Source: JAPOPJ01 sp964538885
GTDB lineage: Archaea; Thermoproteota; Nitrososphaeria; Nitrososphaerales; Nitrosopumilaceae
NCBI GenBank assembly: GCA_964538885.1
Contig: CAZIHR010000078.1
Span: 1-22,369, forward strand
Length of the DNA stretch: 22,369 bases
Direction: 5' to 3'
Below are positions 13,328-21,843 of this stretch, one piece after another. The notes beneath the pieces were generated by a model. It made no database searches. It was not told where the DNA came from and worked only from the letters and a program-made list of their open reading frames with translations. Numbering within the stretch: position 1 is the stretch's first letter; each line of letters begins with the position of its first letter. The position numbers were made by a program, and so were the translations under genes.

Positions 13328-14578
13328 TTGAGGGAATCAAGTTGTCAATATACGTTGAATCCAAACTCTAGTGAGATTGAGGTAAATGGGCACTTGATTG
13401 ATTCTATGATTCTGACCAAGATAATGGACAAAATAATGAATCATGGTGGGGAGTTTGAAATACTAGAACTAGATGTTGGGTCTGGAAAGACCGATTCTAG
13501 TCACGCAAGAATGTGTGTATATGGTACTAGTCAAGAACATCTTGATAAAATACTTCACGACATACACAGAGATGGTGCAACTGTAATCGGAAGTAATGAG
13601 GTGGTACTACAAAAGTCCCCAAAAGACATGGCTCTACCATTAAATTTTTACAGTACAACCAATAACGAGACGTGGATCTTTTACAAAAAACGATGGGTAA
13701 AAGTAGAAAATCAAATGATGGACAAATGCATTCGTGTGAGTGGAAATTTGGCATCATGTATGCCAATAAGAGATGTCAAAAAAGGTGACTTGATAGTTGT
13801 GGGTGAGACCGGTGTCAAAGTAGAACCGCCGCAAAGGCCCAGAGACAAGGCAAACATATTTGCGTTTATGGGAAGTAGTAGTTCAAGTGAGAGGCCCACA
13901 CAATACATTGCCAAAGAGGTTGCACAAGATATAATCAATGTGACTAAAAACAGTGGAAAGATAGTGCTGGTGGGAGGTCCTGCAATCATACACACAGGTG
14001 CGGCAAGTTCCGTGGCTGAATTGATTCATGATGGATATATTCATGGAGTTCTTGCTGGAAATGCACTAGCTGTACACGACATTGAGAATGCATTGTTTGG
14101 TACGTCCCTTGGCATGCATGTGCATAATGCAACACTTGCACAAAAGGGATATAGGAATCATATGGATACTGTAAATGCTGTATTTAGGGCAGGTTCCATA
14201 GCAAAGATGGTCAACTCGGGCAAGATATCGAGTGGAATATTTTACGAATGTGTTAAAAAAGGTACACCGTTTGTGCTTGCTGGTTCAATAAGGGATGATG
14301 GACCACTGCCAGATGTAATCACGGATGTAGTTGAGGCCCAAAGACAGTACAAAAAGATTCTCAAAGGAGCAGATATTGTAATTATGATATCTACCATGCT
14401 TCATTCCATTGCAACAGGTAACATGCTACCTGCAAGCGTCAAAGTTATTGTAGTTGATATAAACCAGCCCACGGTCACCAAGCTAGTGGACAGGGGAACA
14501 TGGCAGGCACTTGGAATAGTCTCAGATGTAGGGGCATTTCTGCCTCTAGTGGTACAAGAAATAAAAAAATCAAAATAA
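13328..14578 (+). CDS. LOR/SDH-domain protein, archaeal-type ornithine cyclodeaminase
   Basis: The 416-aa protein matches the LOR/SDH bifunctional-enzyme conserved region family (TIGR00300 type). The N-terminal about 100 residues contain the domain starting EIEVNGHLIDSMILTKIMD. A middle beta segment (ETWIFYKKRWVKVENQMMD) follows. A C-terminal Rossmann-like domain begins IVLVGGPAIIHTGAASSVAE and contains GYIHGVLAGNALAVHDIENA, then IVIMISTMLHSIATGNMLPA. The archaeal members and the homologous C-terminal part of cyanobacterial AgrE/ArgZ convert L-ornithine to L-proline plus ammonia with NAD, which would supply proline here. This is a family-based assignment. The TTG start at 13328 precedes the conserved domain by about 15 residues. 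The gene has its own promoter region and converges on the surface-protein gene. Confidence 0.85.
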   Translation: MRESSCQYTLNPNSSEIEVNGHLIDSMILTKIMDKIMNHGGEFEILELDVGSGKTDSSHARMCVYGTSQEHLDKILHDIHRDGATVIGSNEVVLQKSPKDMALPLNFYSTTNNETWIFYKKRWVKVENQMMDKCIRVSGNLASCMPIRDVKKGDLIVVGETGVKVEPPQRPRDKANIFAFMGSSSSSERPTQYIAKEVAQDIINVTKNSGKIVLVGGPAIIHTGAASSVAELIHDGYIHGVLAGNALAVHDIENALFGTSLGMHVHNATLAQKGYRNHMDTVNAVFRAGSIAKMVNSGKISSGIFYECVKKGTPFVLAGSIRDDGPLPDVITDVVEAQRQYKKILKGADIVIMISTMLHSIATGNMLPASVKVIVVDINQPTVTKLVDRGTWQALGIVSDVGAFLPLVVQEIKKSK

Positions 14579-14695
14579 AATATATTTTGTAACTAGTAAG
14601 TGAACAACAATTTACCTGTCTCATATTTTCCATATGTTATTATAACAACGTGTAATGGTTTGTATTGTTATATCTAATACATAAAAATAGTTTTT

Positions 14696-16540
14696 TTATG
14701 TGCCTTCCACAACAATTACAGTTCGTACAACCGGAATTGCCGAGTTTCCTGCTTCGTCTTCACAGTAAAATGTTGTAGTGTATGTTCCAGGTTCGGAACT
14801 ATCTAATGTGTCATCGACCCAAAGTTCTATACTGCCATCCCTGTCATCAGTACATGTTGCAAATGGATCTTCAAACTTGTCATCAGTGGTCGTTATTGTG
14901 ATTGTAGATTTACCGTTCAGTGTTATTATGGGTGGAGTTACATCTAAATCCGAGTTATCTTTTATAACCGGGATTAGGAATTTTGGATCAGATCCAGCAC
15001 TCAACGTGCTAATAGTAATTAATGGACCAATAAATCCATCTTGGTCGAGCACATATACATCATAACTGGTACTGGGATTCAATCCAGTAATTATGTGAAA
15101 TGTATCAAATACTGTACTGCGGGTAAACTGTGATGTTCCAGATTTGACAGTAGTAACTGTAAACGGTGCAACATAATCAATGGCAGACCATACAATGACT
15201 ATCGTGTCAGGAGCTATTGCTGCTATTGTTTGATATCGTACAGGTGGTATTATATGGCCTTCAAATGTTGCATTGCTGCCTGAGAGTGTTGCTGACAAGC
15301 TTATGTTAGATACAGTCACAGTTCTGCTTACTGGGGATGCCGTGTTGCCTGCAGCATCCGTACATGCGTATGTCACTTTGTAAGTACCAGCAGTTGCCGT
15401 ATTTACCGTACTAGTTGAAGTGGGATTTATTGAGCCGTCGACAGCGTCATTGCAGGTGGCACCAGCATCTGTATATGTGTCATTTACATTTATGGTCACA
15501 CTTGATGAGCCAGTAATGGTAATTACCGGAGGTGTTGTATCTGCCACCAATGAATCCAATGTGTGAGATCGAGTACGCTCATCAATTAGCCACAACGTTT
15601 TGTATTTGCTCCCCATGAGCATTATTGCATATTTGGTATCAGACTCAAGATCACTAAATGTATATGAAGTATCTACAGTGTGCACCATGTCTAATACAGA
15701 CCTGTTGTCCAAATTAATTAACAAAAGTACATAATTGTCATGTCCTTTAACCACAGGCCATTCTAGACTGATTGAGTTACTCTTTATGGCAGTAGCAGTC
15801 AATTTATCTATAGAAGATTCAATTGAATCAACTTTTTCAGGAATAGATATAGTGCGAATTACTGGCACTGCATAATTACCAGCCAGATCCACACATTTGT
15901 ATGCTACAAAGTGTTTGTTTGAATCATGTTTACTTGTCCATTGTAATGTAGTTGGATTTATCGCGCCATCTAAACTATCTTTGCATGTAGCTCCTGCATC
16001 TTTATACCCATTAATGCTCTCAACTGTCACCTTAGCCTTTCCCTGTAGTGTTATAATGGGAGCAGTCAAATCAGAACTATTGGCATTTTTAGTTACAACT
16101 ATGGTAGCCATTACACGTTTACTTGATATGTTGTCATTGTCTTGAGCAGCTCCTTGAGCAAAATCAACTTTTCCTATTCTAGACAAAGCCTTGATTTTTT
16201 GGATCTGTTTATCTGTCAATGACACAACAAACACCATGTTGTCACTGGTACTACTAGTGGCATCATCCAGAGTAACGCTTTGCTGTAAGTTTATGTCACC
16301 AATTTTAATCTTGGATAAATTTAGATTGTTTATTTCCTTATTAAACACAAATACAAATGTCTGTGTCTCAAGATTCAGCGTAGGTGCTGGGTCATAAATC
16401 AAACCTGCATGATCATCCCAACTCGGTAAATTGTGAAGTGCATATACATCACTGGTAGGAATGTAGATAGTTGAGACAAGAACCAATGTTGCTGCCACAA
16501 GTAGTATGGTTAAAGTGCCTTTGTATACTCTCAATAACAT
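14696..16540 (-). CDS. Secreted surface protein with three HYR/DUF5011-like Ig domains and FN3-like modules
   Basis: The N-terminus MLLRVYKGTLTILLVAATLV and following VSTIYIPTSDVYA is a signal peptide. A mature region of about 580 residues follows. An Ig-like N-domain (about 35-155, with FVFVFNKEINNLNLSKIKI) resembles SbsA/Big-type archaeal surface modules. Then come three copies of a cysteine-paired domain (about 165-240, 340-415, 535-612). Each has P-x-I-T-L, a D-A-G-A-T-C (third copy D-P-F-A-T-C) and D-G-x-I, and ends Y-x-C-x-D-x-A-G-N. Between them are two FN3-like modules. The two Cys per copy would form an extracellular disulfide. There is no C-terminal anchor. ATG at 16540 is preferred over TTG at 16561, because a TATA box at 16573-16583 predicts initiation near 16552. 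The role is adhesion, cell-surface structure or binding; no enzyme motif is present. Confidence 0.85.
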   Translation of the reverse strand: MLLRVYKGTLTILLVAATLVLVSTIYIPTSDVYALHNLPSWDDHAGLIYDPAPTLNLETQTFVFVFNKEINNLNLSKIKIGDINLQQSVTLDDATSSTSDNMVFVVSLTDKQIQKIKALSRIGKVDFAQGAAQDNDNISSKRVMATIVVTKNANSSDLTAPIITLQGKAKVTVESINGYKDAGATCKDSLDGAINPTTLQWTSKHDSNKHFVAYKCVDLAGNYAVPVIRTISIPEKVDSIESSIDKLTATAIKSNSISLEWPVVKGHDNYVLLLINLDNRSVLDMVHTVDTSYTFSDLESDTKYAIMLMGSKYKTLWLIDERTRSHTLDSLVADTTPPVITITGSSSVTINVNDTYTDAGATCNDAVDGSINPTSTSTVNTATAGTYKVTYACTDAAGNTASPVSRTVTVSNISLSATLSGSNATFEGHIIPPVRYQTIAAIAPDTIVIVWSAIDYVAPFTVTTVKSGTSQFTRSTVFDTFHIITGLNPSTSYDVYVLDQDGFIGPLITISTLSAGSDPKFLIPVIKDNSDLDVTPPIITLNGKSTITITTTDDKFEDPFATCTDDRDGSIELWVDDTLDSSEPGTYTTTFYCEDEAGNSAIPVVRTVIVVEGT

Positions 16541-16571
16541 TCCCGCCTTTTTTTCATTCAAAAAAACTGCA

Positions 16572-16739
16572 TCAAATATACAATACTGTCTCCTTGGTCA
16601 GTATGGTACCATTGAAGTTTGATGGGTCATGAGGTGTAATTGGTAAGTGCCGTATAGTCAATTTAGATAGTTTCAGTAAGATTCTGTCTTGTATATCATT
16701 CACATTTATTGACTGTATTGTTAAATTTGGCTTCAACAT
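16572..16739 (-). CDS. Possible small ORF, 55 aa, in the surface-protein upstream region
   Basis: ATG at 16739 opens 55 codons (MLKPNLTIQSINVNDIQDRI at the start; a middle of IRHLPITPHDPSNFNGT; ends KETVLYI). Its stop lies within the TATA box of the next gene. AATATAATAAC near 16755-16765 could be its own TATA box. An open frame this long in DNA so AT-rich is mildly unusual. There is no recognised motif, so this is a candidate only. Confidence 0.3.
   Translation of the reverse strand: MLKPNLTIQSINVNDIQDRILLKLSKLTIRHLPITPHDPSNFNGTILTKETVLYI
16573..16583 (-). promoter_or_regulatory. TATA box for the surface protein gene
   Basis: Minus-strand TTGTATATTTG predicts transcription from about 16552, downstream of the TTG at 16561 and upstream of the ATG at 16540. 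This decides the start codon. Confidence 0.55.
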
Positions 16740-16994
16740 CAGCCATTAAATATAGTTATTATATTATGTTTTAAATTAAAATGCGGTATGCCTTTACGTA
16801 CAAAATTAGTTAAAATATCTTATTCTATATAGTTGAAACAAATATGTAAAATAACCATCAAGCTACCACATCCAAAAAATTTAACAAACGAACATAAAGC
16901 CTACAGTCATTTTATAGTAAGATAGATCACTTTTATACACAATACAACTTTGAAAGATTCTCATTTTAAAAAAATAACAGTCTAGAATTGAAAT
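16584..16994. other. AT-rich intergenic region, about 400 bp
   Basis: Between gatB and the surface protein gene. Apart from the candidate ORF at 16572-16739, it holds only AT-rich sequence with several TATA-like runs (near 16743-16770). I see no RNA gene or repeat. Confidence 0.45.
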
Positions 16995-18395
16995 TTATCT
17001 TTCCAGCTCTTTTTGCAATATGGTATTAGTTAGGGTAGGATCAGCTTTCCCTTTTGTCTTTTTCATAACTTGCCCCACAAGAAAGTTAATTGCAGAAGGA
17101 TTCAATTTTGCTTGTTCTATTATATCTGGTGACTCTGCAATTACCTCACGAATTATTGGAAGTAAATGAGATTCACTTGACAAATTTCCAAGATCTAATT
17201 TTGAAATGACATCTTGTAGTGACTTGCCCGTCTTAACAATCTCATATAGTGCACCCTTGGCAGAGTTTCTTGATAACTGACCAGATTGAATGGCAGATGC
17301 AATATCTCTGATATGTTCTGCTGTAACCATCAATGATTCTCTTTTTTCTCGTGTATCTGCCAACCCCATAAGATCAGTAGTTATAATATTTGCAATCTCT
17401 ATTGCAAAGCTATCCTCGTTTGCATTATCAAAGAGATCCGAGTAAAACTTGTCGGATGCCAAAATATTTGCTACCTGCGGCTGAATTCCATATTTGATGT
17501 ATCGATTTTTTTTAGAGCTTATGCTTTCTGGCATTTCAAATTTGAGAGAATCAACAATCTCTGAATCCATCAGCACCCACGGAATATCACCTTCCAAAAA
17601 ATATCTGTAATCTAATACATCTTCTTTAGTACGTGATGGAATAGTGATTCGTCTCTTGTCATCCCAATGCCTTGTCTCATTTGCAATCTCTATATCACGC
17701 GAATGCAAGCTTTGTTGCCTTGTAATTTCATAATGAATAGCTTTTTCAAGATCATGAAACGAGCCAATATTTTTTATCTCCACCTTTTGGCCGCCATCAA
17801 TTGAGACATTGGCATCTGCACGTATGGCACCTTCTAATCTGGGATCTGACACCCCAAGATTTTCAAGTAAATCTGACAGTATGTAGAGAAAATCCCGTAC
17901 TTGTCGCGGATCAGCAAAGTCAGGTTCCGTGACAATCTCTACAAGTGGAGTACCGGCCCTGTTGTAATCTATCAAAGTAGTAAGATTGGAAGAGACACCC
18001 TCATAGATTAGTCTGCCTGGATCTTCTTCTAACTGCACTCGAGTTATTCTGATGGATTTTTTTCCCACTTCAATGCTGCCAGAATTACCAATACTCATGT
18101 TGCCATATATATCCAGTTGAGTAATCTGGAAATTTTTAGGCAAGTCTGGATAAAAGTAATTTTTTCTAAAGAATGCAATTTGATCAGGAATATCACATCC
18201 AAGGGATATAGCTATCATGAGTGCCTTTCTTACTGCATTTCTATTTAGTCGTGGTAAGCTTCCAGGAAGTCCCACACATACAGGACAGATGTTACTATTT
18301 GGTGTCATTGAACGATAATTTGATTTACATGGACAAAATAGCTTACTTTGTAGATTGGTAAGCTGACAGTGAATTTCAAGGCCAATCTTGGTCAT
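16995..18395 (-). CDS. gatB: Asp-tRNA(Asn)/Glu-tRNA(Gln) amidotransferase subunit B
   Basis: GatB binds the mischarged tRNA, phosphorylates the side-chain carboxylate with ATP and uses ammonia channelled from GatA. The N-terminus KIGLEIHCQL is the family signature. C21, C23, C37 and C40 (LFCPCKS and ICPVCVGLPG) form the structural zinc site. FFRKNYFYPDLPKNFQITQL, RVQLEEDPGRLIYEG and DYNRAGTPLVEIVTEPDF are the cradle motifs. A C-terminal YqeY-like helical tail ends NTILQKELER. At 466 aa it is full length. Its ATG overlaps the gatA stop by 4 bp (ATGA). It is the last gene of the operon. Confidence 0.97.
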   Translation of the reverse strand: MTKIGLEIHCQLTNLQSKLFCPCKSNYRSMTPNSNICPVCVGLPGSLPRLNRNAVRKALMIAISLGCDIPDQIAFFRKNYFYPDLPKNFQITQLDIYGNMSIGNSGSIEVGKKSIRITRVQLEEDPGRLIYEGVSSNLTTLIDYNRAGTPLVEIVTEPDFADPRQVRDFLYILSDLLENLGVSDPRLEGAIRADANVSIDGGQKVEIKNIGSFHDLEKAIHYEITRQQSLHSRDIEIANETRHWDDKRRITIPSRTKEDVLDYRYFLEGDIPWVLMDSEIVDSLKFEMPESISSKKNRYIKYGIQPQVANILASDKFYSDLFDNANEDSFAIEIANIITTDLMGLADTREKRESLMVTAEHIRDIASAIQSGQLSRNSAKGALYEIVKTGKSLQDVISKLDLGNLSSESHLLPIIREVIAESPDIIEQAKLNPSAINFLVGQVMKKTKGKADPTLTNTILQKELER

Positions 18396-19837
18396 ATTGG
18401 AACCTCGGGGAGTTTAACTGTATGTTCTAGTGAGTGGGCTGCCCTCAAAAGCATCTTATCTTCCATGGAATCTGCAATTAGCTGCATTCCTATTGGCAGT
18501 CCATTGGATATGGCAAAAGGTACTGAGATGGCTGGCTTGCCAGTCAAATTTGCAGTGACAGTATTGATATCTATTGTAAATAAAGCAACAGGATCATCAA
18601 TCTTTTCACCAAACTTGAAGGGTAGTACCGGAACTGTTGGCGCAATTAAATAGTCGTATCTTTTGAATGCCTCATTGATCTCTCTTGTTAATTTGCTTTT
18701 GACCTTAAGTGCCTTTAAAAAATATTTGCCCGCATAGCCTGCCGATGGTACAAACCCGCCCAAAATAATTCTGCGCGTAACTTCAGGACCAAACTTTCGT
18801 CTTGCTTTTTTAATGTAAGAATTAAATTCAAAACCTTCTGTGGGAAAATCATATCCATATCTGATGTTATCATATCTGGCAAGATTGCTTCCTGCTTCAG
18901 CAGATGTGATGGTGTAGTATGCTGCAACTGAATACTTTATCATATTTAGTGATATATCTTCACACTGGGCACCTAGACCCTCAAGCTTGGATACTGCATC
19001 TTTTGTGGCATCAAGTACTGATGCGTCAACACCATCACTTGTCATCTCTTGAATTATGCCGATCTTTTTACCTTCTATACCGGCATCAATTCCATCTAAA
19101 TAGTCCACATCACCATTGTTGATAGTTGTATTGTCATTAGGATCTTGACCTGCTATTACATTAAGTAAAAAGGCAGTATCCTTTACAGTTCTAGTCAGAG
19201 GGCCAATCTGCTCTATACTGTTTGCATATGAAACTAGCCCGTATCTGCTCAAGAGTCCATATGTGGGTTTAAATCCCACAGTAGAGCAAAAACTTGCAGG
19301 ATTCCTTACAGATCCGCCAGTATCAGATCCCAAGGATGCTATACACTCAAAGGCACTAACAGATACTGCACTACCGCCAGAAGAACCCCCCGGAACATAA
19401 TCCGTATTCCATGGATTCCTGCTTGGTCCAAATGCACTGAATTCCGTAGTCAGTCCCATTGCAAATTCATCAAGATTAGTTTTGCCAACAAGTATCGCAT
19501 CTTCAGATTTCAATCTAGATAGTACAGTGGCATCATATGGTGCAATGTAATGCTCAAGCATTTTTGATGCGCATGTGGTTCTTTGTCCCTTGCTACACAT
19601 GTTGTCTTTAATTGATATTGGCATGCCGCAACATGCTCCAACTTTTTCACCTGATTTTATTTTGCGGTCTATGACGCGTGCATGATCTACCGCATCTTCA
19701 TTCAACAAAAGAAACGCATGTAATTTTTTTTCAACATCATTTATGTGCTCAAATGTTGCTGCAACAAATTCTTCAGCAGATATGCTGCCATTCTGAACAC
19801 CCTGTACGAATTCTAGTGCAGTTATTTTCAGATTCAT
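18392..19837 (-). CDS. gatA: Asp-tRNA(Asn)/Glu-tRNA(Gln) amidotransferase subunit A
   Basis: GatA is the glutaminase/amidase subunit that releases ammonia for transamidation. It belongs to the amidase signature family. The Ser-cisSer-Lys triad is K77 (PISIKDN), S152 (PGGSSGGS) and S176 (DTGGSVR), with the same spacing as in characterised GatA. The sequence SRNPWNTDYVPGGSSGGS and the C-terminal FKRYDYLIAPTVP are typical. At 481 aa it is full length. The ATG at 19837 overlaps the gatC stop by one base (TGATG), and the stop overlaps gatB, so the three subunits are made stoichiometrically from one message. Confidence 0.97.
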   Translation of the reverse strand: MNLKITALEFVQGVQNGSISAEEFVAATFEHINDVEKKLHAFLLLNEDAVDHARVIDRKIKSGEKVGACCGMPISIKDNMCSKGQRTTCASKMLEHYIAPYDATVLSRLKSEDAILVGKTNLDEFAMGLTTEFSAFGPSRNPWNTDYVPGGSSGGSAVSVSAFECIASLGSDTGGSVRNPASFCSTVGFKPTYGLLSRYGLVSYANSIEQIGPLTRTVKDTAFLLNVIAGQDPNDNTTINNGDVDYLDGIDAGIEGKKIGIIQEMTSDGVDASVLDATKDAVSKLEGLGAQCEDISLNMIKYSVAAYYTITSAEAGSNLARYDNIRYGYDFPTEGFEFNSYIKKARRKFGPEVTRRIILGGFVPSAGYAGKYFLKALKVKSKLTREINEAFKRYDYLIAPTVPVLPFKFGEKIDDPVALFTIDINTVTANLTGKPAISVPFAISNGLPIGMQLIADSMEDKMLLRAAHSLEHTVKLPEVPI

Positions 19838-20103
19838 CAGGACATCTTGGGGGCTCGGATGTAGTCATTCTTGTGATGGTTTAATGTTTTGATTAAATCT
19901 TTATCAAATGGAATGTATTTATCCTCACGCAAGTCTACAACATGGATACCCTTCATTGAGATCTCTTCAGACTCTACACCGGCAGAATCCAATATGTCAA
20001 AATATCCAATCATGGCATCTATCTTGTCTACGTGTTCTTGGTAGTTCTCAATTTGAATTCTCATCAGATGTGCCACATGTTGAATCTCTTCTGTTGTAAC
20101 CAT
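19837..20103 (-). CDS. gatC: Asp-tRNA(Asn)/Glu-tRNA(Gln) amidotransferase subunit C
   Basis: This is the small subunit that wraps the GatA-GatB interface and stabilises the complex. The sequence VTTEEIQHVAHLMRIQIEN, followed by a helix HVDKIDAMIGYFDILDSAGV and the extended tail DLREDKYIPFD, fits the GatC family (about 90 aa). Two starts compete: GTG at 20112, directly after the aspS stop, and ATG at 20103. The minus-strand GGTG around 20110-20113 would serve as a ribosome site for the ATG, which also gives the more usual MVTTEEI start, so the ATG is preferred. It is chained to gatA by a TGATG overlap. Confidence 0.92.
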   Translation of the reverse strand: MVTTEEIQHVAHLMRIQIENYQEHVDKIDAMIGYFDILDSAGVESEEISMKGIHVVDLREDKYIPFDKDLIKTLNHHKNDYIRAPKMS

Positions 20104-20112
20104 ATCATACAC

Positions 20113-21423
20113 CTATGGTGTCAATCTGTCCACATCTCTTGGATAAAATGTTACATCTCGAATGTTTGTAGTTCCAGTAATAGCCATCATGAGTCGCTCA
20201 AGTCCAATACCACATCCAGCATGTGGATGTACGCCAAAATCAAACGATTCAAGATGCCGCTCAAATGAGGCAACATTCATTCCCTTGTTGCCTAACCTTT
20301 CTGCAAGCTCGTCACGTTTTTCTATTCTTGTACTGCCAGAAGATAACTCCAAGTCACCAAACATAAGATCAAATGATTCAGATATTTTAGGATTTGTAGA
20401 ATCTGCTTTTACATAAAACGGCTTTGGTCCAAGTGGCCAATCTGTGATAAAGTAAAATCCATCAAGCCCAATTTTAGCAAGTTCAGATGGATATAGATCA
20501 TCGCCCCACTCTGTCTTTGAACCCGTCTTTTTCATCTTATCTACGAGTTCATCATATGTATATCTAGGAATTTGTTCAGGAATATCTGGAACAGTAAATT
20601 CAGCTTGAGAATTATCTTTCAAATAATCTTGCGTGATAGTTATGGCCCTCTTTATTATGGCTTCTGTGTGATTTATAATATCTTTATAATTTACAAATGC
20701 CTCCTCTAAATCAATTGAGATTGCTTCGGCAAGATGCCTGTTAGTTCGTGATGGCTCTGCTCGAAATATGGGTGCAACCTCGAATACTTTTTCAAAACTC
20801 ATGGTAAGTTGTTCCTTGTACAACTGGGGACTTTGTGCCAAGAATGCCTCCCTGTTATAGTAAAATATGGGAAATAATGCGGCCCCACCTTCTGTGGCAC
20901 TGGCAATTATTTTTGGTGTGTTGACTTCTATAAACCCTTGATTATACAGATAGTCGCGTATTGATTTTAGTACCAAACTACGCGCCTTGAAAATATGCTG
21001 CAAAGTACTACGTCGCAAATCAATTGGGCGAATCTCAAGTCTTGTATCTATATTTTTGACCGTCTTGGCAAGTGGCTCAAAAGGAGGTATCTTTTCAACC
21101 TCTGAGAATACCCGTAATTCTACTGGAACTAGTTCAAAACCAGCAGGTACTTTATCAGTTGATTTTACTATGCCAACTATGGCAACTGAAGAGTGTGCTT
21201 TGAGAAGTGATAGTTTTTTACGTATTTCATCAGGACAGTCACCCTTTTTTGCAACAATGAGAACGTCCCCATTTTTATCCCGAACTGTGGCAAAGCTAAT
21301 GTTTCCGTGGTTTCGTACCGTGAGAATCCATCCCATGATGGTGACTTTTTGGCCATCCACATGTGGTTGAATCTCGTCTGAATAATGAGTTCTACGCATA
21401 TCTCCAAGTTTAGTTTCAATCAT
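20113..21423 (-). CDS. aspS: Aspartyl-tRNA synthetase, archaeal type, probably non-discriminating (AspRS/Asx)
   Basis: A class IIb synthetase. It has an N-terminal OB-fold anticodon domain (about 10-110; VTIMGWILTVRNHGNI, VRDKNGDVLIV), a hinge, and the catalytic core with SATEGGAALFP, SPQLYKEQLTMSF and motif 2 FRAEPSRTNRHLAEAISIDLEE. Near the C-terminus are SSGSTRIEKRDEL and motif 3 GCGIGLERLMMAITG, ending FYPRDVDRLTP, the universal archaeal/eukaryotic ending. At 436 aa it matches archaeal AspRS. Two OB-fold positions that impose tRNA(Asp) specificity in Thermococcus (Trp26 and Lys85) are Leu34 and Pro93 here. Pro at the second site is a mark of non-discriminating enzymes (alignment from memory). 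Its lead position before gatCAB supports charging tRNA(Asn) with Asp. The ATG at 21423 follows a TATA box (21451-21459); a second in-frame ATG (residue 9) is possible. Confidence 0.95.
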   Translation of the reverse strand: MIETKLGDMRRTHYSDEIQPHVDGQKVTIMGWILTVRNHGNISFATVRDKNGDVLIVAKKGDCPDEIRKKLSLLKAHSSVAIVGIVKSTDKVPAGFELVPVELRVFSEVEKIPPFEPLAKTVKNIDTRLEIRPIDLRRSTLQHIFKARSLVLKSIRDYLYNQGFIEVNTPKIIASATEGGAALFPIFYYNREAFLAQSPQLYKEQLTMSFEKVFEVAPIFRAEPSRTNRHLAEAISIDLEEAFVNYKDIINHTEAIIKRAITITQDYLKDNSQAEFTVPDIPEQIPRYTYDELVDKMKKTGSKTEWGDDLYPSELAKIGLDGFYFITDWPLGPKPFYVKADSTNPKISESFDLMFGDLELSSGSTRIEKRDELAERLGNKGMNVASFERHLESFDFGVHPHAGCGIGLERLMMAITGTTNIRDVTFYPRDVDRLTP

Positions 21424-21843
21424 TGTCTATTTTTCAATCAAATTGCATCTTTTATTATGTTTTGGCGTTTTGCTTGGAAAAAAGTTTGCCTAATTTAACA
21501 TGTGAAATGCTAGTCATGCTATACATTGGCATGGATCACATGTGTATCATTTTTTGATGTTCTAATTTGCCTTTGGTAGGATTGTCATTTACAGTTGCCC
21601 GTAAAATGATAAATTTGTGCAGCTCATCTTTTTCATTACTTGGTTTCTGGGATTTTGCACTCTTTTAGCAACGCTCGTAAATTTATGTAGATATAGTCTG
21701 TTATGAGACATATTAGTGATAATTTCATGCGTTGACCATGAAGATTTGAGGAAATATAGAAAAAAATTGTTTAGTTAAAACCAAGATAACTAGTTATGAT
21801 ATATGCCTACATGTCTGAATATATCACGCGGCAACAACTATTG
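21424..21843. other. Intergenic region of about 420 bp with a possible decayed ORF
   Basis: Upstream of aspS. Apart from the operon promoter it contains no confident gene. On the minus strand one frame is open from ATG 21711 to 21589 (40 aa, MSHNRLYLHKFTSVAKRVQN at the start). An overlapping frame without a start is open from about 21660 to 21536 (includes KDELHKFIILRATVND). The pair may be a frameshifted remnant, or chance. Confidence 0.3.
21451..21459 (-). promoter_or_regulatory. TATA box for the aspS-gatCAB operon
   Basis: Minus-strand ACATAATAA is centred about 31 nt before the aspS ATG, predicting a leader of only a few bases. No other strong promoter is seen inside the operon. Confidence 0.5.

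Noticed and set aside
20987..21370. Plus-strand 127-codon ORF opposite aspS
   Set aside because: Antisense to the AspRS OB-fold region; composition is Ser/Thr-rich without structure.
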